From Marinobacter sp. es.042 (lineage in GTDB: Bacteria; Pseudomonadota; Gammaproteobacteria; Pseudomonadales; Oleiphilaceae), in the NCBI RefSeq assembly GCF_900188315.1, contig NZ_LT897781.1, positions 3,286,001 through 3,350,000 of the forward strand: 64,000 nt of DNA. Reading direction: 5' to 3'. The number at the start of each line of letters is the position of its first letter. Within the stretch, counting starts at the first letter, position 1. The position numbers were made by a program, and so were the translations under genes. Below the pieces are notes generated by a model. The model was not told where the DNA came from and ran no database searches. It worked only from the letters and a program-made list of their open reading frames with translations. Shown piece after piece: positions 1-8,792 of this stretch.

Positions 1-1427
1 TGACCTGCCACAGTCCTATGGCCACGACGCATGCTCATCAGACGGGGACAGGTCTTGATGGTGAGTTTTATCGGGCCGAACAGGCCCTTGTTGACCCCCA
101 TGCCCGGGAGGGGGTCAGTTGCACAGCCTGCCACCAGATAACGGACAGTGTATTGGACGGTAATGCGTATCCCGATGGCGTGCATTCCGGCAATTTCGAG
201 ATTCCTGCCGAGGATGATTCGGACGCATTCACGATCCATGGGCCCTATCAGAATCCGCAGGGGCAGGCGATGCAGAATCAGGTCGGGTACACGCCGGCTT
301 TTGGTCAGCATATGTCGGACTCACGTCAGTGCGCCAGCTGCCACGAGCTTTACACCCCGACCATCGATATGGAGACGGATCAGCCCAACGGTGAGGACTT
401 TCCTGAACAGACGCCTTACACCGAGTGGGCCAACAGTGATTTCGGACCCAATGGCAGCAACACCCGTTCCTGTCAGCAGTGCCATATGGCGCGCGAAGGG
501 ATCAGTGAGAACTTCCTGACCCGTTTGGCGGTCAGACCGAACGGTTCGGTAAACGCCAATTGGCCCGAAAGGCAGCCTTACTCACCTCATGTGATGCTTG
601 GTGGTAATACCTGGTTGCTTGAGACCCTGGAGCTGTTCAGAGAAGAACTCGGTCGCGGCGATATCAATGAGGCGGGGGAATTCACTGCTACGGCAGAGTT
701 GACCCGGGCGTTCCTTAAAACGGCTGCATCTTTATCAATAACCGGACGAACCCTCGGATCCGGCGAGTTGGCCTTCGATCTGACCATTCAAAACGAAAGC
801 GGCCACAAACTCCCCACCAGTTTTCCCTCCCGGAGAATGTGGGTCGGAACCCGGATCACCGATGCCAGCGGCAACGTTGTGTTTACCAGCGGGCTTCCGG
901 ACGAATCTTATCGCTTGCCAATGGACGCGGTGTTTACTTCGGATGCCTGCCTGGCTGCGAAGAAGACTTCCGATTTTGATTCCTCGGTCTGCTATCAGCG
1001 TCACATCAGTGAAGTGGTCTCTGAACAGAATGTGCCGGTTTACGAGGCTGTCCTGGGCTCTACGACCGGGCAAATCACTCATATACTGCTCTATGCCGCA
1101 GACTCATTGAAGGACAACCGTATCCCTCCCAGGGGCTTCGACAGTGACTCGGCACCAGAGGACGTTCGCCCGGTCGGGGTGGCTGGAGACAGTGACTTTA
1201 ATGCTGGCAACGAGGGCAAGGACACGATTCGTTACCGGATCCCGGTCAGTGCCGATGCGGCCTTGCCATTACAGGTGGAAACGACTCTTTACTATCAATC
1301 CATCCGTCCCACGTTTATCGACGGTTTGCATGGGGAGCACGAGTGGGTTGATGAGTTCCAGACAATTGCCAGATTGAACCCGCCGCCCGCCGAGGTGATG
1401 GCCGAGCTCAGCTTCCAGATCCAGTAG
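1..1427 (+). CDS. Multiheme cytochrome c, 5' end outside window
   Basis: The reading frame is open from the first bases: codons at 3-11 give T-C-H, the end of a CxxCH heme motif whose first Cys lies outside the window, so the gene is cut at its 5' end. Three complete CxxCH motifs follow, CTACH, CASCH and CQQCH, at about residues 35, 105 and 152 counted from the Met at position 18. The rest (about residues 200-469) has no heme motif and looks like a beta-rich domain with an NESGHKLPTSFPSRR segment, as in cytochrome c554-like multiheme proteins. Such proteins are periplasmic electron carriers. The substrate cannot be told because the N-terminus and upstream partners are missing. Confidence 0.8.
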   Translation, partial: TCHSPMATTHAHQTGTGLDGEFYRAEQALVDPHAREGVSCTACHQITDSVLDGNAYPDGVHSGNFEIPAEDDSDAFTIHGPYQNPQGQAMQNQVGYTPAFGQHMSDSRQCASCHELYTPTIDMETDQPNGEDFPEQTPYTEWANSDFGPNGSNTRSCQQCHMAREGISENFLTRLAVRPNGSVNANWPERQPYSPHVMLGGNTWLLETLELFREELGRGDINEAGEFTATAELTRAFLKTAASLSITGRTLGSGELAFDLTIQNESGHKLPTSFPSRRMWVGTRITDASGNVVFTSGLPDESYRLPMDAVFTSDACLAAKKTSDFDSSVCYQRHISEVVSEQNVPVYEAVLGSTTGQITHILLYAADSLKDNRIPPRGFDSDSAPEDVRPVGVAGDSDFNAGNEGKDTIRYRIPVSADAALPLQVETTLYYQSIRPTFIDGLHGEHEWVDEFQTIARLNPPPAEVMAELSFQIQ

Positions 1428-1479
1428 TAACCATCGACAGGCTCAGGGATGAGCGGTCACAAAATTAATGAGGGGGCAC

Positions 1480-1505
1480 AAAAAAGCGGGGCCGGAGAGC
1501 CCCGC
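1480..1505 (-). terminator. Rho-independent terminator of ompW
   Basis: Perfect 7-bp stem GCGGGGC/GCCCCGC (1486-1492 and 1499-1505) with a 6-base loop. On the minus strand it is followed by six T (A run at 1480-1485). It lies about 60 bases past the ompW stop, so it should end ompW transcription. The opposite orientation has no U-tract, so it probably does not serve the cytochrome gene. Confidence 0.85.
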
Positions 1506-1564
1506 ACAGGAAAACGCATCTTCCGCCAGCCAACAGACCGTGGCGACTGGCGGAGGCACGGGAA

Positions 1565-2305
1565 TCAGAACTTGTAGGACACGCCTACCATGTAGACCCA
1601 GGGGTCGATATCAACGTCGATGGTGCTGGTGTCGGCTACCGCGTTGCCCGCGTAGGCATTGATGGTGGCTTCGGTGTCGATGTCGATCCACCAGACTGCG
1701 GCGTTGATACCCACGTTTTCGGTGATCATGTAGTCAAGACCAATTTCGGCTGCCAGACCAAAGCTGTCATCCAGCTTGATGTCGGTGCCCGTGATCGTGC
1801 CGGGAGGGGTTCCCAGGTTGGCTTGTGCAACCCCGTCATAGACGCCGGTAAGGGTGCTTGTGGTCTTCTCTTCGAAGAAGTTGGTGTAGTTTACGCCCGC
1901 GCCCACGTATGGCTGGAATTTACTACCACTGGGCATCGGGAAGTACTGCAGCGTAATGGTTGGCGGCAGGTGTTTGGTTTCAGCCAGCTTGCCGGCACCG
2001 CCGAGGACTGGGCCATCACCTTTGATGTCATGCTTGAACGGAGTTGCGGCCAGAATGCCCACAGCGAGCTGGTCGGTCAGCATATAGGTGCCAGTCAGAC
2101 CAAGTTGAGTGTCGGAATCGACGCTAACTCTGGCGCCAACAATTTCGCCCACAGCGTCAGACTTGAGGTTGCCACTTGAGGAATCCGGATCAACCGTTGC
2201 CACACCAACGCGGCCGATAAAATCACCAGCTTCGTACGCCTGAACAGCGGGAGCAGCAGCCATTACCGCTGCAGCCAGAACACCAAGTTTGAATGTACGG
2301 GACAT
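1565..2305 (-). CDS. ompW: OmpW family outer membrane protein
   Basis: Small 8-stranded beta-barrel porin, thought to pass small hydrophobic molecules across the outer membrane. A Sec signal peptide ends at about AVQA, followed by the typical GDFIGRVGVATVDPDSS start of OmpW. The chain ends in YKF, an aromatic C-terminus recognised by the BAM complex. Length 246 aa is usual. The start is set at 2305: AAGGAG (2312-2317) directly abuts an upstream in-frame ATG at 2311, leaving no spacing, but is six bases from the ATG at 2305. A strong terminator follows. An imperfect ANR/FNR-like box lies upstream at 2367-2380. Confidence 0.93.
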   Translation of the reverse strand: MSRTFKLGVLAAAVMAAAPAVQAYEAGDFIGRVGVATVDPDSSSGNLKSDAVGEIVGARVSVDSDTQLGLTGTYMLTDQLAVGILAATPFKHDIKGDGPVLGGAGKLAETKHLPPTITLQYFPMPSGSKFQPYVGAGVNYTNFFEEKTTSTLTGVYDGVAQANLGTPPGTITGTDIKLDDSFGLAAEIGLDYMITENVGINAAVWWIDIDTEATINAYAGNAVADTSTIDVDIDPWVYMVGVSYKF

Positions 2306-2366
2306 ATCCATCTCCTTAACCTGAATCGTTGATGACTGCAGATTAATGACATCGGGAAATGGAAAC

Positions 2367-2380
2367 TTGATTTAGCGCAA
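2367..2380 (-). promoter_or_regulatory. Imperfect ANR/FNR-like box upstream of ompW
   Basis: TTGAT-TTAG-CGCAA, compared with the FNR/ANR consensus TTGAT-N4-ATCAA: one half-site is perfect and the other matches three of five. It lies about 62-75 bases before the ompW start. OmpW is FNR-regulated in some enterobacteria (family knowledge). Here the link is only suggestive. Confidence 0.25.
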
Positions 2381-2472
2381 GAATGCCCGGGCAGGTGAGC
2401 GCGTTTGATCAGCGGATTGATTCAACTCAAAAAAACCGACGGTGATTCGATTGCTGCGGTTATTGCGAATAG

Positions 2473-2943
2473 TCAGGCAGAGTTCTTTTTCCGCACGGGC
2501 AGGCTCTCGTCCGGGACAAACACGTCTCTGATGGACAGGGCCTGGCCATCGGCGTCCTGGACTTCTACCGTGTGAATCGGCCGGCCGGTGGCGCGGTCGC
2601 GCAAATCGAGCGGAGGCTCGTCCGGAGCAGGGTTCCATTTATCCCCCCATTGACGAAGGGCGATAACCACCGGGAAAAGATCCCGGCCTTTTTCGGTCAG
2701 GCGGTATTCAAAGCGTGACCCATGTTCGCCCACATCCACCTTGCGCAGCACTTCATTGTCCACCAGCCGTGCCAGTCGATCACACAGGATGTTCTTGGCA
2801 ATGCCCAGTTCCTGCTGGAAGTCCACGAACCGGCGGGTGCCATACATGGCGTGCAGCACAATCAGGAGGGACCACCAGTCGCCCACTTCATTGAGGGCGC
2901 GGGCGACGGAACAGCTGGAGTCATCAAAACGTTTTCTGGCCAT
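2473..2943 (-). CDS. HxlR family winged-helix transcriptional regulator
   Basis: The 156-aa protein begins MARKRFDDSSCSVARALNEVGDWW, the typical HxlR N-terminus with a conserved Cys just before the first helix (redox or electrophile sensor in some members). It continues with ...SLLIVLHAMYGTRRFVDFQQELGIAKNILCDRLARL, the winged-helix DNA-binding domain. The C-terminal 60 residues extend beyond the usual 110-120 aa. An in-frame start 15 codons further upstream (2988) would lie inside the operator repeats, so the ATG at 2943 is preferred. It is divergent from the flavin oxidoreductase at 3033, and the shared promoter region carries repeated GGTT-N9-AACC sites. Likely a local regulator of that enzyme. 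Confidence 0.88.
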   Translation of the reverse strand: MARKRFDDSSCSVARALNEVGDWWSLLIVLHAMYGTRRFVDFQQELGIAKNILCDRLARLVDNEVLRKVDVGEHGSRFEYRLTEKGRDLFPVVIALRQWGDKWNPAPDEPPLDLRDRATGRPIHTVEVQDADGQALSIRDVFVPDESLPVRKKNSA

Positions 2944-2963
2944 GAACGAAGTGTACCGAATAG

Positions 2964-3024
2964 GGTTGCATTTTAAAACCAGATTCAATAGGGTTGCTTA
3001 ACGAAACCAAATTAGTGAGGTTGC
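2964..3024. promoter_or_regulatory. Repeated HxlR operator sites in divergent promoter
   Basis: Two inverted repeats of the form GGTT-N9-AACC lie at 2964-2980 and 2992-3008, and a third GGTTGC half-site starts at 3019. Start-to-start distances are 28 and 27 bases. All three begin GGTTGC. HxlR proteins bind as dimers to short inverted repeats, so this array is a good candidate for autoregulation and control of the flavin oxidoreductase. Confidence 0.6.
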
Positions 3025-3032
3025 ATACTACC

Positions 3033-4145
3033 ATGAGCATGAATCTTGGCCCGCTTTTCGAACCGTTTGAACTTCACAACCTCAAACTGCGAAACCGGGT
3101 GGCCATGGCGCCCATGACCCGTAACTTCTCGCCGGAGGGCGTTCCGGGAGACAACGTGGTGTCCTATTACCGCCGACGGGCCGAAGCGGGCGTTGGCCTC
3201 ATCATTACCGAAGGCACGACCGTCAATCACGCGGCCGCCAACGGCTATCCGAATGTACCGGCGTTTCACGGCACCGACGCTCTTGAGGGCTGGAAGCATG
3301 TGGTCGACGCGGTCCATGAGTTCGGCGGCGCGATTTTCCCGCAGCTCTGGCACGTGGGTGCCGTCAGGAAGGAGGGCACCCCGCCGGATCCTTCGGTACC
3401 CGGATACAGCCCTTCCGGCTTGTTCGCGCCGGGCAAGCCCAACGGCAAGGCCATGAGTAAAGAAGACATCGAGGATGTTGTCGTAGCGTTTGCCGATGCG
3501 GCCCAGGATGCCAAGGCCCTGGGTTTTGATGGTGTCGAGCTCCATGGCGCCCACGGCTACTTGCTGGACCAGTTCCTCTGGGAAGGTACCAACCAGCGCA
3601 ACGATGAGTACGGCGGCAGCCTGGAGAACCGCCTGCGGTTCGTGGTGGAGATCGTTGAAGCGGTTCGTCATCGGGTTGGCCCGGACTTCCCGATCATGCT
3701 CCGGTTCTCCCAGTGGAAGCAGCAGGATTACGAAGCCAGGCTGGTCAACAGCCCGGAGGAACTTGAGCGGTTCCTGAAGCCTCTGGTGGACGCAGGTGTC
3801 GACATTTTCCACGCCTCCACCCGCCGTTTCTGGGAGCCGGAGTTCGAAGGCTCGGATCTGAACCTCGCAGGCTGGACCCAGAAGCTTTCCGGTAAACCGA
3901 CCATGTCCGTGGGCAGTGTCGGGCTGACGGAAGATTTCATCAGCGGCACCTTTGCCAGCAAGCAGGAAGCCGTTGAGATAGCCGGCATCGATGAGCTGGT
4001 GGAGCGAATGAACAACCACGAGTTTGAACTGATCGCTGTGGGTCGGGCACTTCTGCAGGATCCGGAATGGCTGATCAAGGTGAAAGAAGGCCGACTGAAC
4101 GAGGTGGAGTCGTTCGCGAAGAAGTCCTTAGCCAAGCTGTATTGA
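3033..4145 (+). CDS. Old Yellow Enzyme family NADH:flavin oxidoreductase
   Basis: FMN-dependent (alpha/beta)8 barrel ene-reductase that reduces activated C=C bonds with NAD(P)H. Visible motifs are LFEPFELHNLKLRNRVAMAPM at the N-terminus, QLWHVG, ELHGAHGYLLDQFLW (paired His for substrate carbonyl binding) and NQRNDEYGGSLENR. The C-terminal AVGRALLQDPEW is the phosphate-binding end of the barrel. The ATG at 3033 is chosen because an upstream in-frame start at 2994 falls inside the operator repeats; the ATG at 3039 is also possible. The ribosome site is weak. It is divergent from an HxlR regulator, an arrangement typical of electrophile- or quinone-inducible reductases. The substrate is unknown. 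Confidence 0.93.
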   Translation: MSMNLGPLFEPFELHNLKLRNRVAMAPMTRNFSPEGVPGDNVVSYYRRRAEAGVGLIITEGTTVNHAAANGYPNVPAFHGTDALEGWKHVVDAVHEFGGAIFPQLWHVGAVRKEGTPPDPSVPGYSPSGLFAPGKPNGKAMSKEDIEDVVVAFADAAQDAKALGFDGVELHGAHGYLLDQFLWEGTNQRNDEYGGSLENRLRFVVEIVEAVRHRVGPDFPIMLRFSQWKQQDYEARLVNSPEELERFLKPLVDAGVDIFHASTRRFWEPEFEGSDLNLAGWTQKLSGKPTMSVGSVGLTEDFISGTFASKQEAVEIAGIDELVERMNNHEFELIAVGRALLQDPEWLIKVKEGRLNEVESFAKKSLAKLY

Positions 4146-4175
4146 TTGTCCCCTTCGATCAAGCGATCGAAACCT

Positions 4176-4206
4176 GCCGCAGTGTCTTCGGGCCTGCGGC
4201 TTTTTT
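4176..4206 (+). terminator. Rho-independent terminator of the OYE gene
   Basis: Perfect 7-bp stem GCCGCAG/CTGCGGC (4176-4182 and 4194-4200) followed by six T. It starts about 30 bases after the OYE stop. Confidence 0.88.
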
Positions 4207-4361
4207 GTGTTCCAACAAGTTCAAAAATTCCTGCCTTTTCGGTTGGCGGCGTGATACCTAGGCGGCGGCTGTTCGGCCGAATTGCTCTGTATCAAATTCG
4301 GTGCTTTGCACAGAGTCAAATGTTTTGTTCTGCTTTAAAGTGATCTACTTTTTTGTTGATG

Positions 4362-4401
4362 CCCCTGTAAAAAGGGGTCGACTGTGCGGCGAAATGCCGC
4401 A
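4362..4401 (+). other. Two short hairpins in the leader of the anchored-repeat protein
   Basis: The 4207-4466 gap holds no gene. It contains CCCCT-GTAAAA-AGGGG (4362-4377) and TGCGGC-GAAAT-GCCGCA (4385-4401), about 65-105 bases before the start at 4467. They could be leader RNA structures. No known riboswitch class was recognised. The rest of the gap is AT-rich and probably contains the promoter. Confidence 0.3.
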
Positions 4402-4466
4402 TCTCGTTTTGGCGTTGATCAATTAGCATTCAATTGGCAGTTCGAAGAATCACGAGGGAGTGAGCA

Positions 4467-6908
4467 ATGAAGTATCAACACAATAAATTTAAAGGGTGCT
4501 TCAGATCTGACAAATTAAGTCGGTTTGGAGCAGGTTGCACAGGGAGTAATATTCTCATCGGTTCGGTTTTTGCCGGGCTGATTGCTGGAACAGCGGTGGC
4601 GCAGGAGCCCACGCCCAACACCTTTGTTGATGTTCCGGTGCCCCAGATGACGGGCTGGAACGATGTCAACTATCTGAACGTTGAGCCAGGTATCGACGGG
4701 TATTCTGGCGCCTCTGCCAGAACGCAGATCTATACCAGTGAGGCAGCCAAGCAAGCTGCCGAAACGGCGATTCAGACCGACCCCAACGCATCTGATATTG
4801 AAGATGCCCTCTGGACGGACAGCCCCGCTGCCGTTTATTACGCGCTCGACGATGGCAGTGGTCGCGCACCCGGTATCCAGGTAGTCACGGACGATTTCGC
4901 GTTCCCTACCAATAACTGCATCATGGCTTCCGGTGAACGCGTGGACGAGGAACTGGGAACGGTAGTTCCAAAAACCTGTAGTGATCCCGCGAGCAGTTCC
5001 AAGCGCTATTTCCTCGAAGTCAGGACGGCCGATACTCCCATCGATATGGTGTTTGATATCGGTCTGAAAGACATCCGCTACGGTGGCGTCAAGGATCCAG
5101 TCGACGATGGTGGCGAAGCACTGGCAGCTTTCCGCGAAGAATTCGGTATTGGCCGAATCTATCGCGTGATCCAGAAGGTCATCAACAACACAGATGAGCG
5201 CTGGGTTGGTGTAAACGTTGAGTTGGGCCACGGTGTTGGCGCCGATTTTGAGCGGTTCAATTTTGCCGAAGATGGCGTAGCCTTCGAGCTGAGAAATTTC
5301 GTTCCGAGAGAATTCTTTGAGGGCGAAACCGGTGCTCCTGACATTGAGGTCTGGCAACCCGAGCGGTATGCAACCTTCTCACCGAAGCTCTTCGACGATG
5401 GATCTCGTGACCGCTTCGATCCGGGCTTTTTCGACGATGCAGCCGGCGGTCTTTTCCCGCCACAGGACACCAGCGGTGACCCGGAAAAATCGCCGTTTAT
5501 TTTCAGTGGTACCGATGCCAATCTGAACGGTTCTTTTGGTGCGATAACACCGAACCATTTCAGCATGGCAGATGCGCAGGCAATGGGCAGCACCGTGGAG
5601 CAGGGCGTGTTTGGCTATGTTCTCCCCGACTTGCTGGCACCGTATGTGATTGCTCGTTACGACGAGGGTAATCCCGAGGGTGAGTCGGATGCCCTTGAAG
5701 CCTGGTGGGATGGCTCCGCATGGCGCTATGGCCTTGCTGGCGATGCCTCTGGCCTGAACCCGTTTGGAACTGTTCCGGACACTGTTCTGGAGCAATGGGC
5801 GGCGAAACTGTTGGGCATTGACCCGGGACTATTAGGCGATTCTGTTCGTTATGACTCCATTCTTGGGGATGACTTTGCTACTCAGAACATGGATGTTTAC
5901 ATCTATATCAGTGAAGGCATTCTCGACGATTCTGGCGTGCCAAAATTCGATAACCTCACACTTCGTGTAACCGGCGTGTCCACTGCTGAGGCCGGTTTGG
6001 CTACTACCGACCTCGGCAACAACATTCCGAGCTGGATTGATGAGCGAACATGTGAGGTATTTGAAACTCCGCCGTGTTACGAAAACAATTTTGCCCCGTT
6101 GGTGAGTTTCTTGAACGAGGATGCGCCAGTTGCGCTGAATGACCTTGCGACGACTGTGGGTACTGATCCTGTTGATATCGAGATCCTTGGAAATGACATC
6201 CTGCGTCAGGAACTCCTGCAAAATCGCATTGATGCGAATGCGGTTACGGTTGTCGTTAATAAGAAATCGGACCCGACCAATGGGACCGTTGAAATTGTTG
6301 ATGGTGTCGCAGAATATACCGCGAATGCCGACTTCTCCGGATCTGACAGCTTCACGTATTCCGTGACGGTGACCGATGCCGATGGCGGAGACGGTGTTGA
6401 CTTTGGAACGGATGTGGAGTCGAACACTGCGACTGTAACCATCCAGGTTGACAGTCCGCCTGTTCCGGATGCCCCTGTGGCAGCCAACGATTCGGCTGTA
6501 ACCTTCTTCGATACGCCCGTTACGATTGATGTACTGGCCAACGATACGCTGCCAGAGGGGGCACCGACGATTGATATAAATAACCTACCGTCGGCTTCAC
6601 AAGGCACAGCTGTCGTTGAAAATGGTGCGATCGTGTTCACGCCCAATGAGAACTATACGGCCTTCGACGTACCTGCCCGGTTTACCTATCAGGTGACGGT
6701 CAATGACAAGGTTTCGAACAGTGCTCTGGTTACCGTGAGAATCGACGATACTCCGGAAATCTATGTGCCACCCGCAGAGCCTTCCGACGGGGACGGTGGA
6801 CTCTTCGGATGCAGCTACAACCCGGGTGCACCCTTCGACCCGACCCTGCCGCTACTGGCACTGGCTGCCATCGCCGGGCTTGCGTACCGCAAGCGCAGCC
6901 AAGCCTGA
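4467..6908 (+). CDS. Secreted Ig/cadherin-like repeat protein with C-terminal anchor tail
   Basis: The 813-aa exported protein has a long, basic N-terminus with a hydrophobic core ending at about TAVAQ. A large central region (about 50-540) resembles the so-called choice-of-anchor proteins, rich in Asp/Gly/aromatic residues. Two bacterial Ig/cadherin-like modules follow at about 555-660 and 670-770, with the hallmarks APVALNDLATTVG...ILGNDI and VAANDSAVTFFDTPVTIDVLANDT. The tail is a Gly-Cys motif, a proline-containing hydrophobic segment (DPTLPLLALAAIAGLAY) and RKR, the three-part layout of C-terminal sorting signals; it looks closest to the JDVT-CTERM type, but the class is uncertain. The ribosome site GAGGGAG is 6-12 bases before the ATG. 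It is monocistronic, with a terminator behind. Likely a surface or adhesion protein. Confidence 0.75.
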   Translation: MKYQHNKFKGCFRSDKLSRFGAGCTGSNILIGSVFAGLIAGTAVAQEPTPNTFVDVPVPQMTGWNDVNYLNVEPGIDGYSGASARTQIYTSEAAKQAAETAIQTDPNASDIEDALWTDSPAAVYYALDDGSGRAPGIQVVTDDFAFPTNNCIMASGERVDEELGTVVPKTCSDPASSSKRYFLEVRTADTPIDMVFDIGLKDIRYGGVKDPVDDGGEALAAFREEFGIGRIYRVIQKVINNTDERWVGVNVELGHGVGADFERFNFAEDGVAFELRNFVPREFFEGETGAPDIEVWQPERYATFSPKLFDDGSRDRFDPGFFDDAAGGLFPPQDTSGDPEKSPFIFSGTDANLNGSFGAITPNHFSMADAQAMGSTVEQGVFGYVLPDLLAPYVIARYDEGNPEGESDALEAWWDGSAWRYGLAGDASGLNPFGTVPDTVLEQWAAKLLGIDPGLLGDSVRYDSILGDDFATQNMDVYIYISEGILDDSGVPKFDNLTLRVTGVSTAEAGLATTDLGNNIPSWIDERTCEVFETPPCYENNFAPLVSFLNEDAPVALNDLATTVGTDPVDIEILGNDILRQELLQNRIDANAVTVVVNKKSDPTNGTVEIVDGVAEYTANADFSGSDSFTYSVTVTDADGGDGVDFGTDVESNTATVTIQVDSPPVPDAPVAANDSAVTFFDTPVTIDVLANDTLPEGAPTIDINNLPSASQGTAVVENGAIVFTPNENYTAFDVPARFTYQVTVNDKVSNSALVTVRIDDTPEIYVPPAEPSDGDGGLFGCSYNPGAPFDPTLPLLALAAIAGLAYRKRSQA

Positions 6909-6932
6909 AAGTCAGCTAGCTGATACCTCACT

Positions 6933-6958
6933 GGCCCTCGCATTGCGGGGGCCTTTTT
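6933..6958 (+). terminator. Rho-independent terminator of the anchored-repeat gene
   Basis: Nine-pair stem (6933-6941 with 6945-6953, one G-T pair, 3-base loop) followed by five T. It lies 25 bases after the stop at 6908. Confidence 0.87.
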
Positions 6959-7046
6959 ATTTCTGCCTAACCTGTCGTCTTCGTAATCGCGTCTGATCAG
7001 AGACACGTTATGATGGGCGAAATTCACCCTGATATGAGGGATTGGT

Positions 7047-7358
7047 ATGTCGATGCTTGGTTCGATCAAAACACTGTCGGTGGCGTTGATGATCTCGGCC
7101 ATCGTGGGCTGTGCGACCGTTGGGAAAGACTTCGCCACCCACAATGTGGACCAGATCCAGATCGGTGAAACCACACGGGCGGATATCCAGGAGATGTTCG
7201 GCGAGCCGTGGCGCACCGGGATCGAAGACGGCAAACGCACCTGGACCTATGGCAAGTACAAGTGGTCTGCCTTTGGTGATGCAGAAACCACCGACCTGGT
7301 TGTTCGGTTCAACCAGGCGGGCACGGTCTCGTCTTACGTCTACAACACCACTGAATAA
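7047..7358 (+). CDS. Small lipoprotein with BamE/SmpA-like fold
   Basis: The 103-aa chain has a signal peptide and lipobox SAIVGC, giving a mature lipid-modified Cys at about residue 22. The body contains DQIQIGETTRADIQEMFGEPW...TWTYGKYK, the short helix plus beta-strand pattern of the SmpA/OmlA (BamE-like) superfamily. GAGGGA lies five bases before the ATG. It stands alone between a terminator and the convergent pntB. It is not the BamE of the BAM complex by context. The family role is envelope-related; the specific function is unknown. Confidence 0.7.
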   Translation: MSMLGSIKTLSVALMISAIVGCATVGKDFATHNVDQIQIGETTRADIQEMFGEPWRTGIEDGKRTWTYGKYKWSAFGDAETTDLVVRFNQAGTVSSYVYNTTE

Positions 7359-7377
7359 ACTGGCAAAAGATCAGGCC

Positions 7378-7397
7378 CGGGGCTGCCTTCAGCCCCG
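7378..7397. terminator. Hairpin between convergent lipoprotein and pntB genes
   Basis: Perfect 8-bp inverted repeat CGGGGCTG-CCTT-CAGCCCCG, overlapping the pntB stop codon (7389-7391). Neither side has an immediate U-tract, though the minus-strand readthrough contains TCTTTT a little later. It could be a weak bidirectional terminator or an mRNA 3' end stabiliser. Confidence 0.4.
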
Positions 7398-8780
7398 CAA
7401 ACCTCCTACCAGCTTGTCGATGCTGTCCTTGGCATCGCCGAACAACATGCGCGTGTTGTCCTTGAAGAACAGCGGATTCTCGACGCCGGAATAGCCGGTG
7501 GCCATGCCTCGCTTGAGCACGACAACCTGTCCAGCCTTCCAGACCTCCAGCACCGGCATGCCGGCGATCGGGCTACCGGGATCTTCTGCTGCCGCCGGGT
7601 TCACGGTGTCGTTGGCGCCAATAACCAGCACCACGTCGGTATCCGGGAAATCATCATTGAGTTCGTCCATTTCCAGAACGATGTCATAAGGAACGTGGGC
7701 TTCCGCCAACAGTACGTTCATATGCCCTGGCAGGCGGCCGGCCACCGGATGGATGCCGAAGCGCACGTTTACGCCACGGTCCCGAAGGATCTTGGTCATC
7801 TCGCTGACGCCGTTCTGGGCCTGCGCGACCGCCATGCCATAACCGGGCACGATGATCACCGACTGGGCGTTGCGCAGCTCTTCACAGACCTCATCCACAC
7901 TGGATTCATGCACGGTCTGGTCAGCATCGGCTGCAGCCGAGCTGCTGCTGGTCTGGCCAAAGCCGCCGAGAATCACGCTGATGAACGAGCGGTTCATGGC
8001 CTTGCACATAATGTAGCTGAGGATGGCACCGCTGCTGCCCACCAGGGCACCAACGACAATCAGCAGATCGTTGCCCAGCATGAAGCCGATGGAGGCTGCG
8101 GCCCAACCGGAGTAGCTGTTGAGCATGGAGACCACCACAGGCATGTCGGCACCGCCGATGGCCATGATCAGATGAATGCCGAGGACCGAGGCAATGACGG
8201 TCATCAGAACGAGCGCCACGATGCCCAGGGCCATGCTGTCGGTACCCAGGAACCAGGCCCCGAGGAAGACACAGACGATAACGCCTGCCAGGTTCATCAG
8301 GTGCCGGCCGGGCAGGGTCAGGGCCTTGCTGTCGATGCGACCATCAAGCTTGCCGCAGGCCACCAGCGAACCTGTAAAGGTCACCGCACCAATGAAGATG
8401 CCAACGAAGACTTCCACCAGCTTGATGGTGTGCTCCGCGCCGGAGGTTGCAATCAGAGGCTCGATGTAGCCTGAAAAGCCGACAAACACGGCTGCCGCGC
8501 CCACAAAGCTGTGAAGCAGGGCCACCAGCTGTGGCATCTGGGTCATTTCCACCTTGTTGGCGATAGCAATGCCGATGCCGGCACCCAGCAACACGGCCAC
8601 CAGGATCGAGACGATGCCGCCGTCAACGCTGGCCAGGGTGGCTCCCACGGCGATGATAATACCGGCGACGCCGTAGAGATTGCCTCGTCGTGCCGATGTC
8701 TGGTGGCTAAGGCCACCAAGGCTGAGAATAAACAAGATACTTGCGACCACGTAGGCCACGCTCACCAGTCCTGTGCTCAT
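7389..8780 (-). CDS. pntB: NAD(P) transhydrogenase subunit beta
   Basis: Membrane-embedded proton-pumping subunit that couples hydride transfer from NADH to NADP+ to proton entry. About nine hydrophobic helices fill residues 1-270. The NADP-binding dIII domain follows with [34 protein letters not shown] and [12 protein letters not shown]. At 463 aa it matches E. coli PntB. AGGAG lies 8 bases before the ATG and overlaps the pntA stop region (gap of 12 bases), so translation is probably coupled. It is the last gene of the pntAB operon. Confidence 0.97.
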   Translation of the reverse strand: MSTGLVSVAYVVASILFILSLGGLSHQTSARRGNLYGVAGIIIAVGATLASVDGGIVSILVAVLLGAGIGIAIANKVEMTQMPQLVALLHSFVGAAAVFVGFSGYIEPLIATSGAEHTIKLVEVFVGIFIGAVTFTGSLVACGKLDGRIDSKALTLPGRHLMNLAGVIVCVFLGAWFLGTDSMALGIVALVLMTVIASVLGIHLIMAIGGADMPVVVSMLNSYSGWAAASIGFMLGNDLLIVVGALVGSSGAILSYIMCKAMNRSFISVILGGFGQTSSSSAAADADQTVHESSVDEVCEELRNAQSVIIVPGYGMAVAQAQNGVSEMTKILRDRGVNVRFGIHPVAGRLPGHMNVLLAEAHVPYDIVLEMDELNDDFPDTDVVLVIGANDTVNPAAAEDPGSPIAGMPVLEVWKAGQVVVLKRGMATGYSGVENPLFFKDNTRMLFGDAKDSIDKLVGGLRG

Positions 8781-8792
8781 ATCGGGCGTCTC

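Noticed and set aside
4207..4466. Possible riboswitch in the leader of the anchored-repeat protein
   Set aside because: Two hairpins are present, but none of the core motifs of classes I know (such as c-di-GMP, cobalamin, TPP) was recognised.
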